Positions 26,935 to 34,975 of a DNA stretch of 64,000 bases are shown here, piece by piece (the first letter of the stretch is position 1; every line of letters begins with the position of its first letter). The translations under genes and the position numbers were made by a program. A model generated the notes under the pieces. It was given only the letters and a program-made list of their open reading frames with translations. It was not told the origin of the DNA and made no database searches. The stretch is from Aerophototrophica crusticola (lineage in GTDB: Bacteria > Pseudomonadota > Alphaproteobacteria > Azospirillales > Azospirillaceae), in NCBI GenBank assembly GCA_001939945.1, contig MOEB01000009.1, positions 62,001 through 126,000 of the forward strand, given 5' to 3'.

Positions 26935-28445
26935 CAGGTCTGGTCCTTGGGAAGCCGGTGCTTCTGCACCTTGCCCGCGGCGGTGCGCGGGAAGTCGTCG
27001 ATGATCACGAAGCTCTTGGGCACCTTGTAGGCGGCCAGCCGGGTCCGGCACCAAGCGGCCAGCACCTCCGGCCCGGGGTCACGCACCCCCGGCCGCAGCT
27101 TCACGAAGGCGCGGCCCACCTCCCCCCATTTCGGGTCGGGGATGCCCACCACCGCCGCTTCCAGCACGTCCGGGTGCTGGGTCAGCATGTTCTCCACCTC
27201 CGCGGGGTAGACGTTCTCCCCGCCGGAGATGAACATCTCCTTCAGCCGGCCGACGATGTAGTAGTAGCCGTCCGCGTCCCGCCGGGCCAGGTCGCCGGTG
27301 CGCAGCCAGCCGTCCGGGGTGAAGGCCGCCGCCGTGGCGTCCGGGCGGTTCCAATAGCCGGGGGTGATGCCGGGGCCGCTGAACAGCAGCTCCCCCGTCT
27401 CCCCGTCGGGCACGTCGCGACCTTGCCCGTCCACGATCCGCACCCCGACCAGGAGCTGCGGCTTGCCGACGGAGCCGATCTTTCGCACCGCATGGCCCGG
27501 GTCCACCAGGAAGGCGGTGGGGCCCGTCTCCGTCATGCCCATGCCGTTGCAGACACGCACCCCGCGGTCGAAGAAGCGCTGCACCAGCGCGTCCGTCAGG
27601 GGCGCGCCGCCACATCCCCAATGGCGCAAGCTGGACAGGTCCACCTCGGCAAAGCGGGGGTGCAGGCTGATCTGCTGGTAAACGGCGGGCACGCCGAAGA
27701 AGGTGTCCAGGCGCCCGCTGGCCAGCAACTCCACCATCACGTCCACGTCGAACCCGGGCAGGACCAGCACCTGCCCGCCGGCCATCAGGGTGGGCAGGGC
27801 GTGCAGGTTGATGCCGGCGGTGTGGAACAGGGGCAGGAAGCACAGGGTGCGGTCGCTGCCGCGCAGATCGATGGCTTGGCCGATGTTGACATAGTTCACC
27901 AGGGCCATGGCGTAGGTATAGATCACCGCCTTGGGCGTGCCCGTGGTGCCCGAGGTGTAGAGCAGGTACCAGGTCTGCCCGCCCGGCCAGCGGTCCCGCG
28001 TGGCACGGGGCCTGGCCGCCGCCAGCGCGGCCTCATAGCCCCCCGGCCCCTCGTCATCCAGCCCCACCAGCGGGACCCCGGGGCCAACCGCCTCCGTCGC
28101 CACGGCCCAGTCCTCGGCGCCTGCGAGCACCAGCCGGGGGCGGCAGTCCGCCAGGACGGGGGCCATCTCCGCCGCCGGCATGCGCCAGTTCAGCGGCACG
28201 GCGATGGCGCCGCGCTTGCCGCAGGCGAACAGCAGCTCGAAGAAGGCGATGCGGTTGCGGCAGAGGATGCCGACCCGGTCCCCCTCCCCCACCCCATAGT
28301 CGGCCAGCAGCGCCGCGGCGCGGGAGGCGCGGTCCTCCATCTCCCGGTAGGTCACCCGCCGGCCGGTGGCCAGTTCCTCCATGGCCAGATCGTCGGGGGC
28401 GAGCGCCGCCCGTTTGGCCGTGATGTCGAAGATGTCGCCGGTCAT
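26934..28445 (-). CDS. Acyl-CoA synthetase (AMP-forming, ANL superfamily)
   Basis: 503 residues. The ATG at 28445 is chosen because it overlaps the tetR stop (ATGA) and yields the normal N-terminus MTGDIFDITAKRAALAPD; the longer open frame runs into the tetR gene. ANL motifs: P-loop YTSGTTGTPKAV near residue 175, A5 NGMGMTETGP near 310, A7/A8 GWLRTGDLARRDADGYYYIVGR near 390 with hinge KEMFISGGENVYP, and catalytic Lys in PRTAAGKVQKHRL near 495. It activates a carboxylic acid to its CoA thioester via an acyl-adenylate. Context suggests an exogenous aromatic, terpenoid or fatty acid, unknown precisely. Confidence 0.93.
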   Translation of the reverse strand: MTGDIFDITAKRAALAPDDLAMEELATGRRVTYREMEDRASRAAALLADYGVGEGDRVGILCRNRIAFFELLFACGKRGAIAVPLNWRMPAAEMAPVLADCRPRLVLAGAEDWAVATEAVGPGVPLVGLDDEGPGGYEAALAAARPRATRDRWPGGQTWYLLYTSGTTGTPKAVIYTYAMALVNYVNIGQAIDLRGSDRTLCFLPLFHTAGINLHALPTLMAGGQVLVLPGFDVDVMVELLASGRLDTFFGVPAVYQQISLHPRFAEVDLSSLRHWGCGGAPLTDALVQRFFDRGVRVCNGMGMTETGPTAFLVDPGHAVRKIGSVGKPQLLVGVRIVDGQGRDVPDGETGELLFSGPGITPGYWNRPDATAAAFTPDGWLRTGDLARRDADGYYYIVGRLKEMFISGGENVYPAEVENMLTQHPDVLEAAVVGIPDPKWGEVGRAFVKLRPGVRDPGPEVLAAWCRTRLAAYKVPKSFVIIDDFPRTAAGKVQKHRLPKDQT

Positions 28446-29080
28446 GCGCCCTCCCCACCCCTCGCCGGCCGCGGGCTGAGCCCATGGGCGATCAGGTCGC
28501 CGGCCGCGGCCGCCACCTCCGCCGGGGTCTTGTCCTCCGCCCACACGCCGTAGCGCATGCCGAGGAAGACGCTGATGCCGATCAGCGCCCAGGCCCGTTC
28601 CTCCGCCGGGCCGGGGCTGATCTCCCCCCGCCCTTCCGCCGCGGTCAGGCCCTGGCGGTAGGCGCTGGCGAAGATGCGGTAATAGTCGCGATAGGCGTCC
28701 TCGGCGACGAACTGCGCCTCCATGACGATGCGGTACAGGTTCTTGTGGGCGCGCGCGAACTCGATGAAGGCCTCGATGCCCATCCTTTCCGCCGTGATCC
28801 GGTCGGGGGCGTGGGCCACGCGGTCGGCGATGCTCTGCCGGGTCAGCCGGCCCATATGCTCCACCAGGGCCCGGAACACCTGCTCCTTGCTGTCGAAGTA
28901 GGTGTAGAAGGTGCCCAGCGCGGCCCCGGCCCGGTGGGTGATGCCGTGGATGCTGGCCTCATGGTAGCCGCGCTCCCCGAACTCCGCCGCGGCGGCGTCC
29001 AGCAGCTTCTGCAAGGTGCGTTTGCCCCGCTCCGTCCGCGGGGCCTTGTCCGTCACCAGCGTGGCGGTCGCCTTGGCCAT
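28442..29080 (-). CDS. TetR family regulator of the acyl-CoA ligase locus
   Basis: 212 residues from the ATG at 29080, which has a strong GGGGGAGG site; an in-frame ATG 36 nt upstream lacks one. The helix-turn-helix (about 15-65) shows TLQKLLDAAAAEFGERGYHEASIHGITHRAG, here in part, and ALGTFYTYFDSKEQVF. The C-terminal helical domain has ARAHKNLYRIVMEAQFV, a pattern frequent in regulators of acyl-CoA or fatty-acid metabolism. Its stop overlaps the ligase start, so it is the first gene of that operon and probably autoregulated through the inverted repeat at 29098-29119, which also faces the divergent hydrolase/TonB genes. Confidence 0.9.
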   Translation of the reverse strand: MAKATATLVTDKAPRTERGKRTLQKLLDAAAAEFGERGYHEASIHGITHRAGAALGTFYTYFDSKEQVFRALVEHMGRLTRQSIADRVAHAPDRITAERMGIEAFIEFARAHKNLYRIVMEAQFVAEDAYRDYYRIFASAYRQGLTAAEGRGEISPGPAEERAWALIGISVFLGMRYGVWAEDKTPAEVAAAAGDLIAHGLSPRPARGGEGA

Positions 29081-29097
29081 GGTTCCTCCCCCTACTG

Positions 29098-29119
29098 AAC
29101 TTGAATGTTGACTCAAGTT
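29098..29119. promoter_or_regulatory. Candidate operator of the TetR regulator
   Basis: Inverted repeat AACTTGA-N8-TCAAGTT (29098-29104 and 29113-29119), extended by a matching TGAA/TTTCA context, 18 bp upstream of the tetR start. It is conspicuously AT-rich against its surroundings and sits in the divergent region serving both the ligase operon and the hydrolase/TonB/MFS genes. Confidence 0.65.
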
Positions 29120-29248
29120 TCAGTTTTGCGCAAGCTCCCGGCCAAGCATGAACCCGCACCGACGGGCCGGCGCAACCCCCAAGCGGGGCGCCGGACCCGG
29201 ACAGGGCAGCGGGACGGCCGACAGGCCGGCAAGGGGGGAAGGCGGCGG

Positions 29249-30097
29249 ATGCCGGTGGTCACGGCCAGCGACGGGACGGCGATCGTCCATGACGACATCG
29301 GCAGCGGCCGCCCGCTGCTGCTGGTCCATGGTTGGGCCACCCATGCCGGCTTCTTCGCGCCGCAGAGCGACGGGCTGGCCGGCAGCTTCCGAATCGTCGC
29401 CCCCGACCAGCGCGGCCACCGCCGTTCCCACGCCGACGGGCAGAGCCCCACCATCCCCCAGCTTGCCGACGACCTCCGCGCCCTTCTGGACGGGCTGGAC
29501 CTGACCGGCGTGCTGGCGGTGGGCTGGTCCATGGGGGCCATGGTGCTGTGGCGGGCCCTGCTGGACGGGGCGGCAAGCCGCATCGCCGGCATGGTCGTGG
29601 TGGACATGGCCCCCCGGGTGCTGAACGGCACGGGCTGGGAGCTGGGCCTGCGCGGCGGCCACACGCGGCGCCAGACGGCGGAGGTGGTGGCCGCCATGAC
29701 CGCCGAGTGGCCGGCGGTCAGCCCCCGCATCGCCCGCCGCATCTTCGCCGAGGGGCGGGAGGCGGAGAACGCCGCCCGGATCGCCTGGGCCAAGGGGGAG
29801 ATCGCCCGCAACGACCCCCAGGCCATGGCCAGCCTGTGGGAATCCCTAACGGCGCAGGACTTCCGCGCCGACCTGCCCCGCCTGGCGCTACCGACCCTGG
29901 TGGCGCCCGGCAGCTTGAGCCGCCTCTACGGCGCGGGCACCGCCGCCTTCCTGGTGGACAGCCTGCCCGACGCGCGGCTGCACGCCTTCACCCGCTCCGG
30001 CCATGCCCCGCACCTGGAGGAGCCGGAGCTTTTCAACAGCGTCCTCACCGCGTTCGCCGCGGGCCTGCCGCCCGCGGGCGCCAAACCAACCCCGTGA
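29249..30097 (+). CDS. Alpha/beta-fold hydrolase
   Basis: 282 residues from the ATG at 29249, preceded by a G-rich ribosome site; the open frame upstream is Arg/Gly-rich and unlikely to be coding. The fold is clear: HG oxyanion motif LLLVHGWATHAGFF near residue 28, the dipeptide DQRGHRRS near 53, nucleophile elbow GWSMGAM with Ser near 93, and catalytic His in SGHAPHLEEPELF near 257. The acid residue is probably in the strand VDSLPDARLHAF. It may cleave an ester or lactone before the acid is activated by the divergently encoded ligase (inference from context). No signal peptide, so cytoplasmic. Confidence 0.9.
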   Translation: MPVVTASDGTAIVHDDIGSGRPLLLVHGWATHAGFFAPQSDGLAGSFRIVAPDQRGHRRSHADGQSPTIPQLADDLRALLDGLDLTGVLAVGWSMGAMVLWRALLDGAASRIAGMVVVDMAPRVLNGTGWELGLRGGHTRRQTAEVVAAMTAEWPAVSPRIARRIFAEGREAENAARIAWAKGEIARNDPQAMASLWESLTAQDFRADLPRLALPTLVAPGSLSRLYGAGTAAFLVDSLPDARLHAFTRSGHAPHLEEPELFNSVLTAFAAGLPPAGAKPTP

Positions 30098-30144
30098 CCG
30101 GCCGAACCGGTCGCGGGCAAGCAAACATGAAGGGGGAGTCCGAG

Positions 30145-32394
30145 ATGTCCGTGAAGAAGCCAAGCAAGAAGACGACCAGGGGCCTGCTCTGCCTGGGTGC
30201 CGCCGCCGCCGCGTTCGCCACCGCGCCCGTGGCCCTGCCCGCCCTGGCCCAGTCCAGCGGCCCCGCGCCGTCCGCCAGCAGCGCGGGCGAGATGGAAGAG
30301 ATCATCGTCACCGCCCGCCGGCGCGAGGAGTCGCTCCAGGACGTGCCGGTGTCGGTGTCCGCCTTCACGGGGGAGACGCTGGACGTGGTCGGCGCGCCGG
30401 ACATCACCACCCTGCAGCAGATCACCCCGAACCTGACGCTGCAGGTGGCCCGCGGCTCCAACTCCACCCTGATCGCCTTCATCCGCGGCGTGGGCCAGCA
30501 GGACCCGCTGTGGGGCTTCGAGCCGGGTGTCGGCCTGTACGTGGACGACGTCTATGTGGCCCGGCCGCAGGGTGCCGTGCTGGACATCTTCGACATCGAG
30601 CGGATCGAGGTGCTGCGCGGCCCCCAGGGCACGCTGTACGGCCGCAACACCATCGGCGGCGCCATCAAGTACGTGACCAAGCGCATCGGCGACGAGGCGG
30701 AGGGCAAGGCCCGGCTGAACATCGGCAGCTACAACCAGCGTGACGCCATCGCCAGCTTCGCCACCCCCATCGGCGACAAGTTCGGCATCGGCGGCGCGCT
30801 TGCCGTCTACCGCCGCGACGGCTTCGGCAAGAACCTGAACACGGGCGCCGAGCACTACAACAAGGAGATCAACGCCGGCCGGCTGTCGCTGGAGTTCAAG
30901 CCGACGGAGAGCCTGTTCTTCCGCCTGTCCGGCGACAAGACCGACGACCGGTCCAACGCCCGCCACGGCCACCGGGAGCTGCCGGGCGTCGGCGGCGTTC
31001 CCGCGGTGCTGAGCGACGTCTATGACACCAACTCGGGCCTGGGCGACGACAACGACGTGGAGACGAAGGGCGTCTCGCTGACCGGCGAGTGGGAGGTGAA
31101 CGACATCGTCACCCTGAAGTCCATCACCGCCTACCGCAAGGGCGACACCCTCACCAACATCGACTTCGACAACACCCCGTCGCCCACCCTGGACGTGCCG
31201 GCCTTCTACAAGGACGACCAGTTCACGCAGGAAATCCAGGCCCTGTTCACCGCCGACCGCTGGCAGGGCGTGGCGGGCATCTTCTACCTGGACGCCAGCG
31301 CGTCCGGCGCCTTCGACACGATCCTGGGGGCGCTGAACACCACCATCGCCACCTCGGGCAAGGTGGACACGGAAAGCTGGGCCGGCTTCGCCGACCTGAG
31401 CTATGACGTGACCGACCAGTTCTCCGTCTCGGTCGGCGCCCGCTATACCCAGGACGACAAGGAAGGCACCGTCTTCCGCGCGAACTACACCGGCATCCGC
31501 AGCCCGCTGCTGGGCGGCACGCCGCGGAACCCGGTCCTGCTGCGCACCAACTACACCAACGACAAGAGCTTCGACCAGTTCACCCCGCGGGTCAGCGCCA
31601 CCTTCGAGGCCAATGACGACCTGACGCTCTATGCCTCCTTCGGCAAGGGCTTCAAGTCGGGCGGCTTCGACATGCGCGGCGACGCCATCTTCACCCCCAA
31701 CACCGTCAACGGCTACGAGCCGGAGAAGGTGGACAGCTATGAGGTGGGCGTGAAGGGCAAGGCCCTGGACAACCGGCTGACCTTCAACCTGGCGGGCTTC
31801 TACTCCCAGTATGACGGCCAGCAGGTCACCACGCAGGTGGCGGCCACCAACGGCATCGCCAGCTTCGTGGACAATGTCGGCAACTCCCGCATCTGGGGCG
31901 TGGAGCTGGAAGGCGCGGTGTTCCTGACCGAGGGCCTGTCGGCCACCTATGCCGTCGGCTACACCAACGCCGACTTCAAGGAGTTCCTGCAGTACGACCT
32001 GGTTACCCAGCGCTTCATCGACGTGGCCGACCAGCGGGTGTTCCAGAACACCCCGAAGTGGAACGGCAATGTCGGCCTGACCTACAACCATGACCTGGCG
32101 GACAACAACGGCACGCTGACCTTCTCCGGCAGCGCCGCCTACCGCAGCAAGTACTCCCTGTTCGAGATCCCGAACCCGGCCCTGGACCAGGGCAGCTATT
32201 GGCTGCTGGACGCCGGCATCGTCTGGACCTCGGCCAGCGACACCTGGCGCGTGGGCCTGCACGGCAAGAACCTGGGCGACAAGCAGTACCGCGTGGGCGG
32301 CTACAACTTCCCCGGCGCTGCCTTCGGCAACTCCATCATCGGCTACTATGGCCCTCCGCGTACCTACACGGTGAGCCTGGAAGTGCGGTTCTGA
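30145..32394 (+). CDS. TonB-dependent outer-membrane receptor
   Basis: 749 residues from the ATG at 30145, which has AGGGGGAG six nt upstream; another ATG at 30127 precedes that site and is unlikely. A signal peptide ends at about residue 36 (PVALPALAQ), followed by a TonB box (EEIIVTARR near 52). The plug domain (about 65-175) has SLQDVPVSVSAFTGETL, IRGVGQQDP and VEVLRGPQGTLYGRN. The barrel ends with the aromatic C-terminus SLEVRF. The plug style is that of the large sphingomonad/Caulobacter group that imports varied organic substrates rather than only siderophores. It lies 47 nt after the hydrolase and is followed by a strong terminator and an MFS transporter. Confidence 0.93.
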   Translation: MSVKKPSKKTTRGLLCLGAAAAAFATAPVALPALAQSSGPAPSASSAGEMEEIIVTARRREESLQDVPVSVSAFTGETLDVVGAPDITTLQQITPNLTLQVARGSNSTLIAFIRGVGQQDPLWGFEPGVGLYVDDVYVARPQGAVLDIFDIERIEVLRGPQGTLYGRNTIGGAIKYVTKRIGDEAEGKARLNIGSYNQRDAIASFATPIGDKFGIGGALAVYRRDGFGKNLNTGAEHYNKEINAGRLSLEFKPTESLFFRLSGDKTDDRSNARHGHRELPGVGGVPAVLSDVYDTNSGLGDDNDVETKGVSLTGEWEVNDIVTLKSITAYRKGDTLTNIDFDNTPSPTLDVPAFYKDDQFTQEIQALFTADRWQGVAGIFYLDASASGAFDTILGALNTTIATSGKVDTESWAGFADLSYDVTDQFSVSVGARYTQDDKEGTVFRANYTGIRSPLLGGTPRNPVLLRTNYTNDKSFDQFTPRVSATFEANDDLTLYASFGKGFKSGGFDMRGDAIFTPNTVNGYEPEKVDSYEVGVKGKALDNRLTFNLAGFYSQYDGQQVTTQVAATNGIASFVDNVGNSRIWGVELEGAVFLTEGLSATYAVGYTNADFKEFLQYDLVTQRFIDVADQRVFQNTPKWNGNVGLTYNHDLADNNGTLTFSGSAAYRSKYSLFEIPNPALDQGSYWLLDAGIVWTSASDTWRVGLHGKNLGDKQYRVGGYNFPGAAFGNSIIGYYGPPRTYTVSLEVRF

Positions 32395-32410
32395 GGTCTG
32401 GTATTGATAA

Positions 32411-32436
32411 TGCGCCGGGGCCCTCGCCCCGGCGCA
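32411..32436 (+). terminator. Rho-independent terminator after TonB receptor
   Basis: Perfect 10-bp stem TGCGCCGGGG / CCCCGGCGCA with a 6-nt loop, followed by ATTTTCTT, 16 nt after the receptor stop. It would separate the receptor transcript from the MFS gene or limit read-through. Confidence 0.85.
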
Positions 32437-32494
32437 ATTTTCTTAGCGACCAGCGGGACCAACCCGCGGCGCGACCAGGGGAGGGAAATGTCTG

Positions 32495-33817
32495 ATGGCT
32501 GAGGCGCAAACGGCCAAGCCGGCCGGGACCGTTGCTGCTGGGGTGGTTTCAGCCGCCCCCGCCGCGGCGGACAGCAAGGGCTACAGGGCCTGGGTCCTGT
32601 TCATCCTGTTCCTGGTCTATACCTTCAACTTCATCGACCGGCAGATCATCGGCATCCTGCAGGTGCCCATCAAGGCGGAGCTGGGCCTGACGGACACCCA
32701 GATGGGGCTGATGGGCGGCCTGGCCTTCGCCCTGTTCTACACAGGCCTGGGCATCCCCATCGCCATGCTGGCCGACCGGTTCAACCGGACCTGGATCGTC
32801 GGCGCCTCGCTGGCCGTGTGGAGCGGCTTCACCGCCCTGTGCGGCACGGCCCACGGCTTCTGGCAGCTTTTCCTGTTCCGGATGGGCGTGGGTGTGGGCG
32901 AGGCAGGCGGCGTTGCCCCCTCCTACTCCCTGATCTCGGACTATTTCCCGCCGCAGGAGCGGTCGCGGGCCCTGGCCGTCTTCAGCTTCGGCATCCCCGT
33001 GGGATCGGCCCTGGGCATCCTGTTCGGCGGGCTGGTGGCCGCGCACATCGACTGGCGCGTCGCCTTCTTCGCCTGCGGCATCGCCGGCCTGGTGCTGGCG
33101 CCCGTCCTGCTGCTGACCGTGCGGGAACCCGCCCGCGGCCGCTTCGACCCCCCCACCGCCAAGGCCCCGCCCCCGCCGTTGGGGCTGGTGGTCCGCACCC
33201 TGGCCACCAAGCCCAGCTTCTGGCTGATCGCCCTGGGCGCGTCCGCCAGCTCCATCATGGGCTACGGCATGTTCTTCTGGCTGCCGCCCTTCTTCGTGCG
33301 CAGCCACGGCATGGCCCTGTCCGAACTGGCCTGGTTCTATAGCGCCATCGTCTTCTTCGGCGGCCTGCTGGGCGTGTTCATGGGCGGGGTGCTGGGCGAC
33401 AAGCTGGGCCGGACCAACAAGGCCAACTATGCCCGGGTCCCCGGCGTGGCCTTCCTGCTGGGCATCCCCTTCGCCGTGCTGGGCCTGCTGACGGACAACT
33501 GGATCGTCCTGTTCATCATGTTCCTGGTGCCCAGCGCCCTGGGCCTGGTCTGGCTGGGGCCGGTGCTGTCCAGCATCCAGCACATGGTGCCCACCAGCAT
33601 GCGGGCCACGGCATCGGCCGTGTTCCTGTTCATCAACAACCTGATCGGCATCGGCGTCGGCACGCCCCTGCTGGGCTGGATTTCCGAGACCCTGCGGCCG
33701 ATCTATGCCGAGGACAGCCTGCGCTACTCCATCCTCTACGGGCTCGGCTTTTACGTCGTGGCCTCGGTCCTGATGTTCCTGGCCGCCCGGACGCTGGACC
33801 GCGACTGGCACAAGTAG
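32495..33817 (+). CDS. MFS transporter, spinster-like family
   Basis: 440 residues, twelve predicted transmembrane helices, cytoplasmic Ala-rich N-terminus. The first helix has YTFNFIDRQIIGILQVPIK and the loop 2-3 motif is LADRFNRTWI (the MFS A-motif with D-R). The family-typical GVGEAGGVAPSYSLISDYFPP lies near residue 140. The loop 8-9 repeat is LGDKLGR. A GGGGAGGG site precedes the ATG. Genes of this type next to TonB receptors usually import the same organic anion across the inner membrane, so it likely completes the uptake route with the receptor at 30145-32394. The stop is followed by the multi-hairpin element at 33826. Confidence 0.9.
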   Translation: MAEAQTAKPAGTVAAGVVSAAPAAADSKGYRAWVLFILFLVYTFNFIDRQIIGILQVPIKAELGLTDTQMGLMGGLAFALFYTGLGIPIAMLADRFNRTWIVGASLAVWSGFTALCGTAHGFWQLFLFRMGVGVGEAGGVAPSYSLISDYFPPQERSRALAVFSFGIPVGSALGILFGGLVAAHIDWRVAFFACGIAGLVLAPVLLLTVREPARGRFDPPTAKAPPPPLGLVVRTLATKPSFWLIALGASASSIMGYGMFFWLPPFFVRSHGMALSELAWFYSAIVFFGGLLGVFMGGVLGDKLGRTNKANYARVPGVAFLLGIPFAVLGLLTDNWIVLFIMFLVPSALGLVWLGPVLSSIQHMVPTSMRATASAVFLFINNLIGIGVGTPLLGWISETLRPIYAEDSLRYSILYGLGFYVVASVLMFLAARTLDRDWHK

Positions 33818-33825
33818 GTGCCTTA

Positions 33826-33920
33826 GAGCGTGTTTACGCTGACCGTAAACACGCTCCGGCGGCGACTGCCGCCGCGCCCGCCCATGCGGGCGTAGCCAAG
33901 CCGCGGATGCGGCGCCGGCG
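33826..33920. repeat. Structured multi-hairpin element, copy A
   Basis: Five consecutive inverted repeats just after the MFS stop. Stem 1 is 13 bp (33826-33838 with 33844-33856, starts GAGCGTGTTTACG). Stem 2 is CGGCGGC-GACT-GCCGCCG (33857-33874). Stem 3 is CGCCCGC-CCAT-GCGGGCG (33875-33892). After the linker TAGCCAAG, stem 4 is CCGC-GGAT-GCGG (33901-33912), then CGCCGGCG and TTTGAG. Copy B at 42835-42935 has the same order, same loops and linker, but compensating stem changes. It lies between two convergent genes. Confidence 0.8.
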
Positions 33921-33953
33921 TTTGAGATACCGTGTTGGCTGTCAAGCGGGCTG

Positions 33954-33983
33954 GACCCGTTTCCAGTCTGCGGGAAACGGGTC
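33954..33983. terminator. Hairpin between convergent MFS and EAL genes
   Basis: Perfect 11-bp stem GACCCGTTTCC / GGAAACGGGTC with an 8-nt loop, followed on the plus strand by TGGGGAAAAAGG. It is one of several hairpins in the 228-bp convergent gap and a candidate terminator. Confidence 0.55.
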
Positions 33984-34021
33984 TGGGGAAAAAGGAAGCG
34001 GCCGGGAGGGTCACTCCCGGC

Positions 34022-34041
34022 CGGTTTCGAATTCGAAACCG
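34022..34041. repeat. 20-bp palindrome around TTTCGAATTCGAAA, second occurrence
   Basis: CGGTTTCGAATTCGAAACCG lies 4 nt beyond the EAL gene stop (34046). The 18-bp core GGTTTCGAATTCGAAACC is identical to the centre of the palindrome at 13733-13758, which also directly follows a stop codon. Confidence 0.75.
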
Positions 34042-34045
34042 CCGG

Positions 34046-34822
34046 TCAGGCGGCGAGCGCGTCCAACCCCCGCACTTCCCGTGTCACCGCCTCGAAGGAC
34101 GGCTTGGCGAAGAAATAGCCCTGCATCAGGCCCACCCCCATCTCCAGCAGGGTGCGGCCCTCCTCGACTGTCTCGATGCCCTCGGCGATGGCGTTGACGC
34201 CGATTTCCCGGCAGACCGCCAGGATGCTGCCCACGATGGTGCGGCGGATGCGGTCCGTGTGGATGTTGCGGGTGAGCTGCATGTCGATCTTCACGAAATC
34301 CGGCTGGTAGTCCGCCAGCAGGTTCAACCCGCTGAAGCCGGCGCCGAAATCGTCGATGGCGGTGGTGAAGCCCTGGCGCTTGTATTCCGTCAGGATGCGG
34401 CGCAGATGGGCCACGTCGTCCACCCGCTCGGCCTCCGTCACCTCGAACAGGATGCGGTCGATGGGGAAGCCGGTGCGCCGGGCGGCGCCCAAGGTGGCGC
34501 GGATGCAGGTTTCCGGCTGGTAGACCGCGTTGGGCAGGAAGTTCACCGACAGCCGTTCGGCGACGCCCAGGGCCGCCGCCAGCTCGATGGCCTTGACCCG
34601 GCAGGCCTGGTCGAAGGCATAGCGGTTCGCGTCGGTCACCTGGCCCAGCACCCAGCCGGCGCCCTGGCCCTCCGTCCCCCGCACCAACGCCTCATGGGCG
34701 AAGATGGTGCCGGAGGCGCCGTCCACGATGGGCTGGAAGGCCATGGTGATGTCGAAACCGATGCCTTCGGCGCAGAGCCCGCCGCAGCCCTTGGCCGCTT
34801 GGCCCCCATCCCCCGTCGCCAT
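34046..34822 (-). CDS. Stand-alone EAL-domain cyclic di-GMP phosphodiesterase
   Basis: 258 residues, a single EAL domain without sensor or GGDEF part. Catalytic motifs are intact: EALVRG near residue 44, SVNFLPNAVY (N of the metal site), FEVTEAE, DDFGAGFSGLNLL near 150, KIDMQL, EGIETVEE near 210, and QGYFFAKP at the end. It should hydrolyse c-di-GMP to pGpG. It has a Cys/Gly-rich short N-terminus (KGCGGLCAEG) of unknown meaning. Monocistronic on the minus strand, with the alcohol dehydrogenase gene upstream separated by a hairpin. It may set the c-di-GMP level read by the PilZ and MshEN proteins of the pilus operon (inference). Confidence 0.93.
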   Translation of the reverse strand: MATGDGGQAAKGCGGLCAEGIGFDITMAFQPIVDGASGTIFAHEALVRGTEGQGAGWVLGQVTDANRYAFDQACRVKAIELAAALGVAERLSVNFLPNAVYQPETCIRATLGAARRTGFPIDRILFEVTEAERVDDVAHLRRILTEYKRQGFTTAIDDFGAGFSGLNLLADYQPDFVKIDMQLTRNIHTDRIRRTIVGSILAVCREIGVNAIAEGIETVEEGRTLLEMGVGLMQGYFFAKPSFEAVTREVRGLDALAA

Positions 34823-34891
34823 CGTCCCCTCCGTCGCCCCATACCCCGTTCGGTCACCAAGGTACGCCCAGGCTCGTTAAGAAAGATAGCA

Positions 34892-34923
34892 CCGGCAGGC
34901 CATCTGGCGAGACGGCCTGCCGG
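34892..34923 (-). terminator. Hairpin terminator downstream of the alcohol dehydrogenase gene
   Basis: Perfect 10-bp stem CCGGCAGGCC / GGCCTGCCGG with a 12-nt loop, about 50 nt after the dehydrogenase stop. It is followed on the minus strand by a short A/T-richer stretch (TATCTTTCTTAACG), consistent with intrinsic termination. Confidence 0.7.
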
Positions 34924-34975
34924 GGGATGTACTTCGAAATAAAGTTGTATCAGCTTCGGCGAATGGGCGGGGAGG

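Noticed and set aside
29105-29248. N-terminal extension of the alpha/beta hydrolase
   Set aside because: The extension is Arg/Gly-rich, overlaps the TetR operator, and a ribosome site is present only before the ATG at 29249.
33818-34045. tRNA-like or riboswitch-like gene in the hairpin-rich gap
   Set aside because: No CCA-type acceptor, anticodon arm or known riboswitch core is visible; the hairpins are instead explained as the two-copy element reported in the findings.
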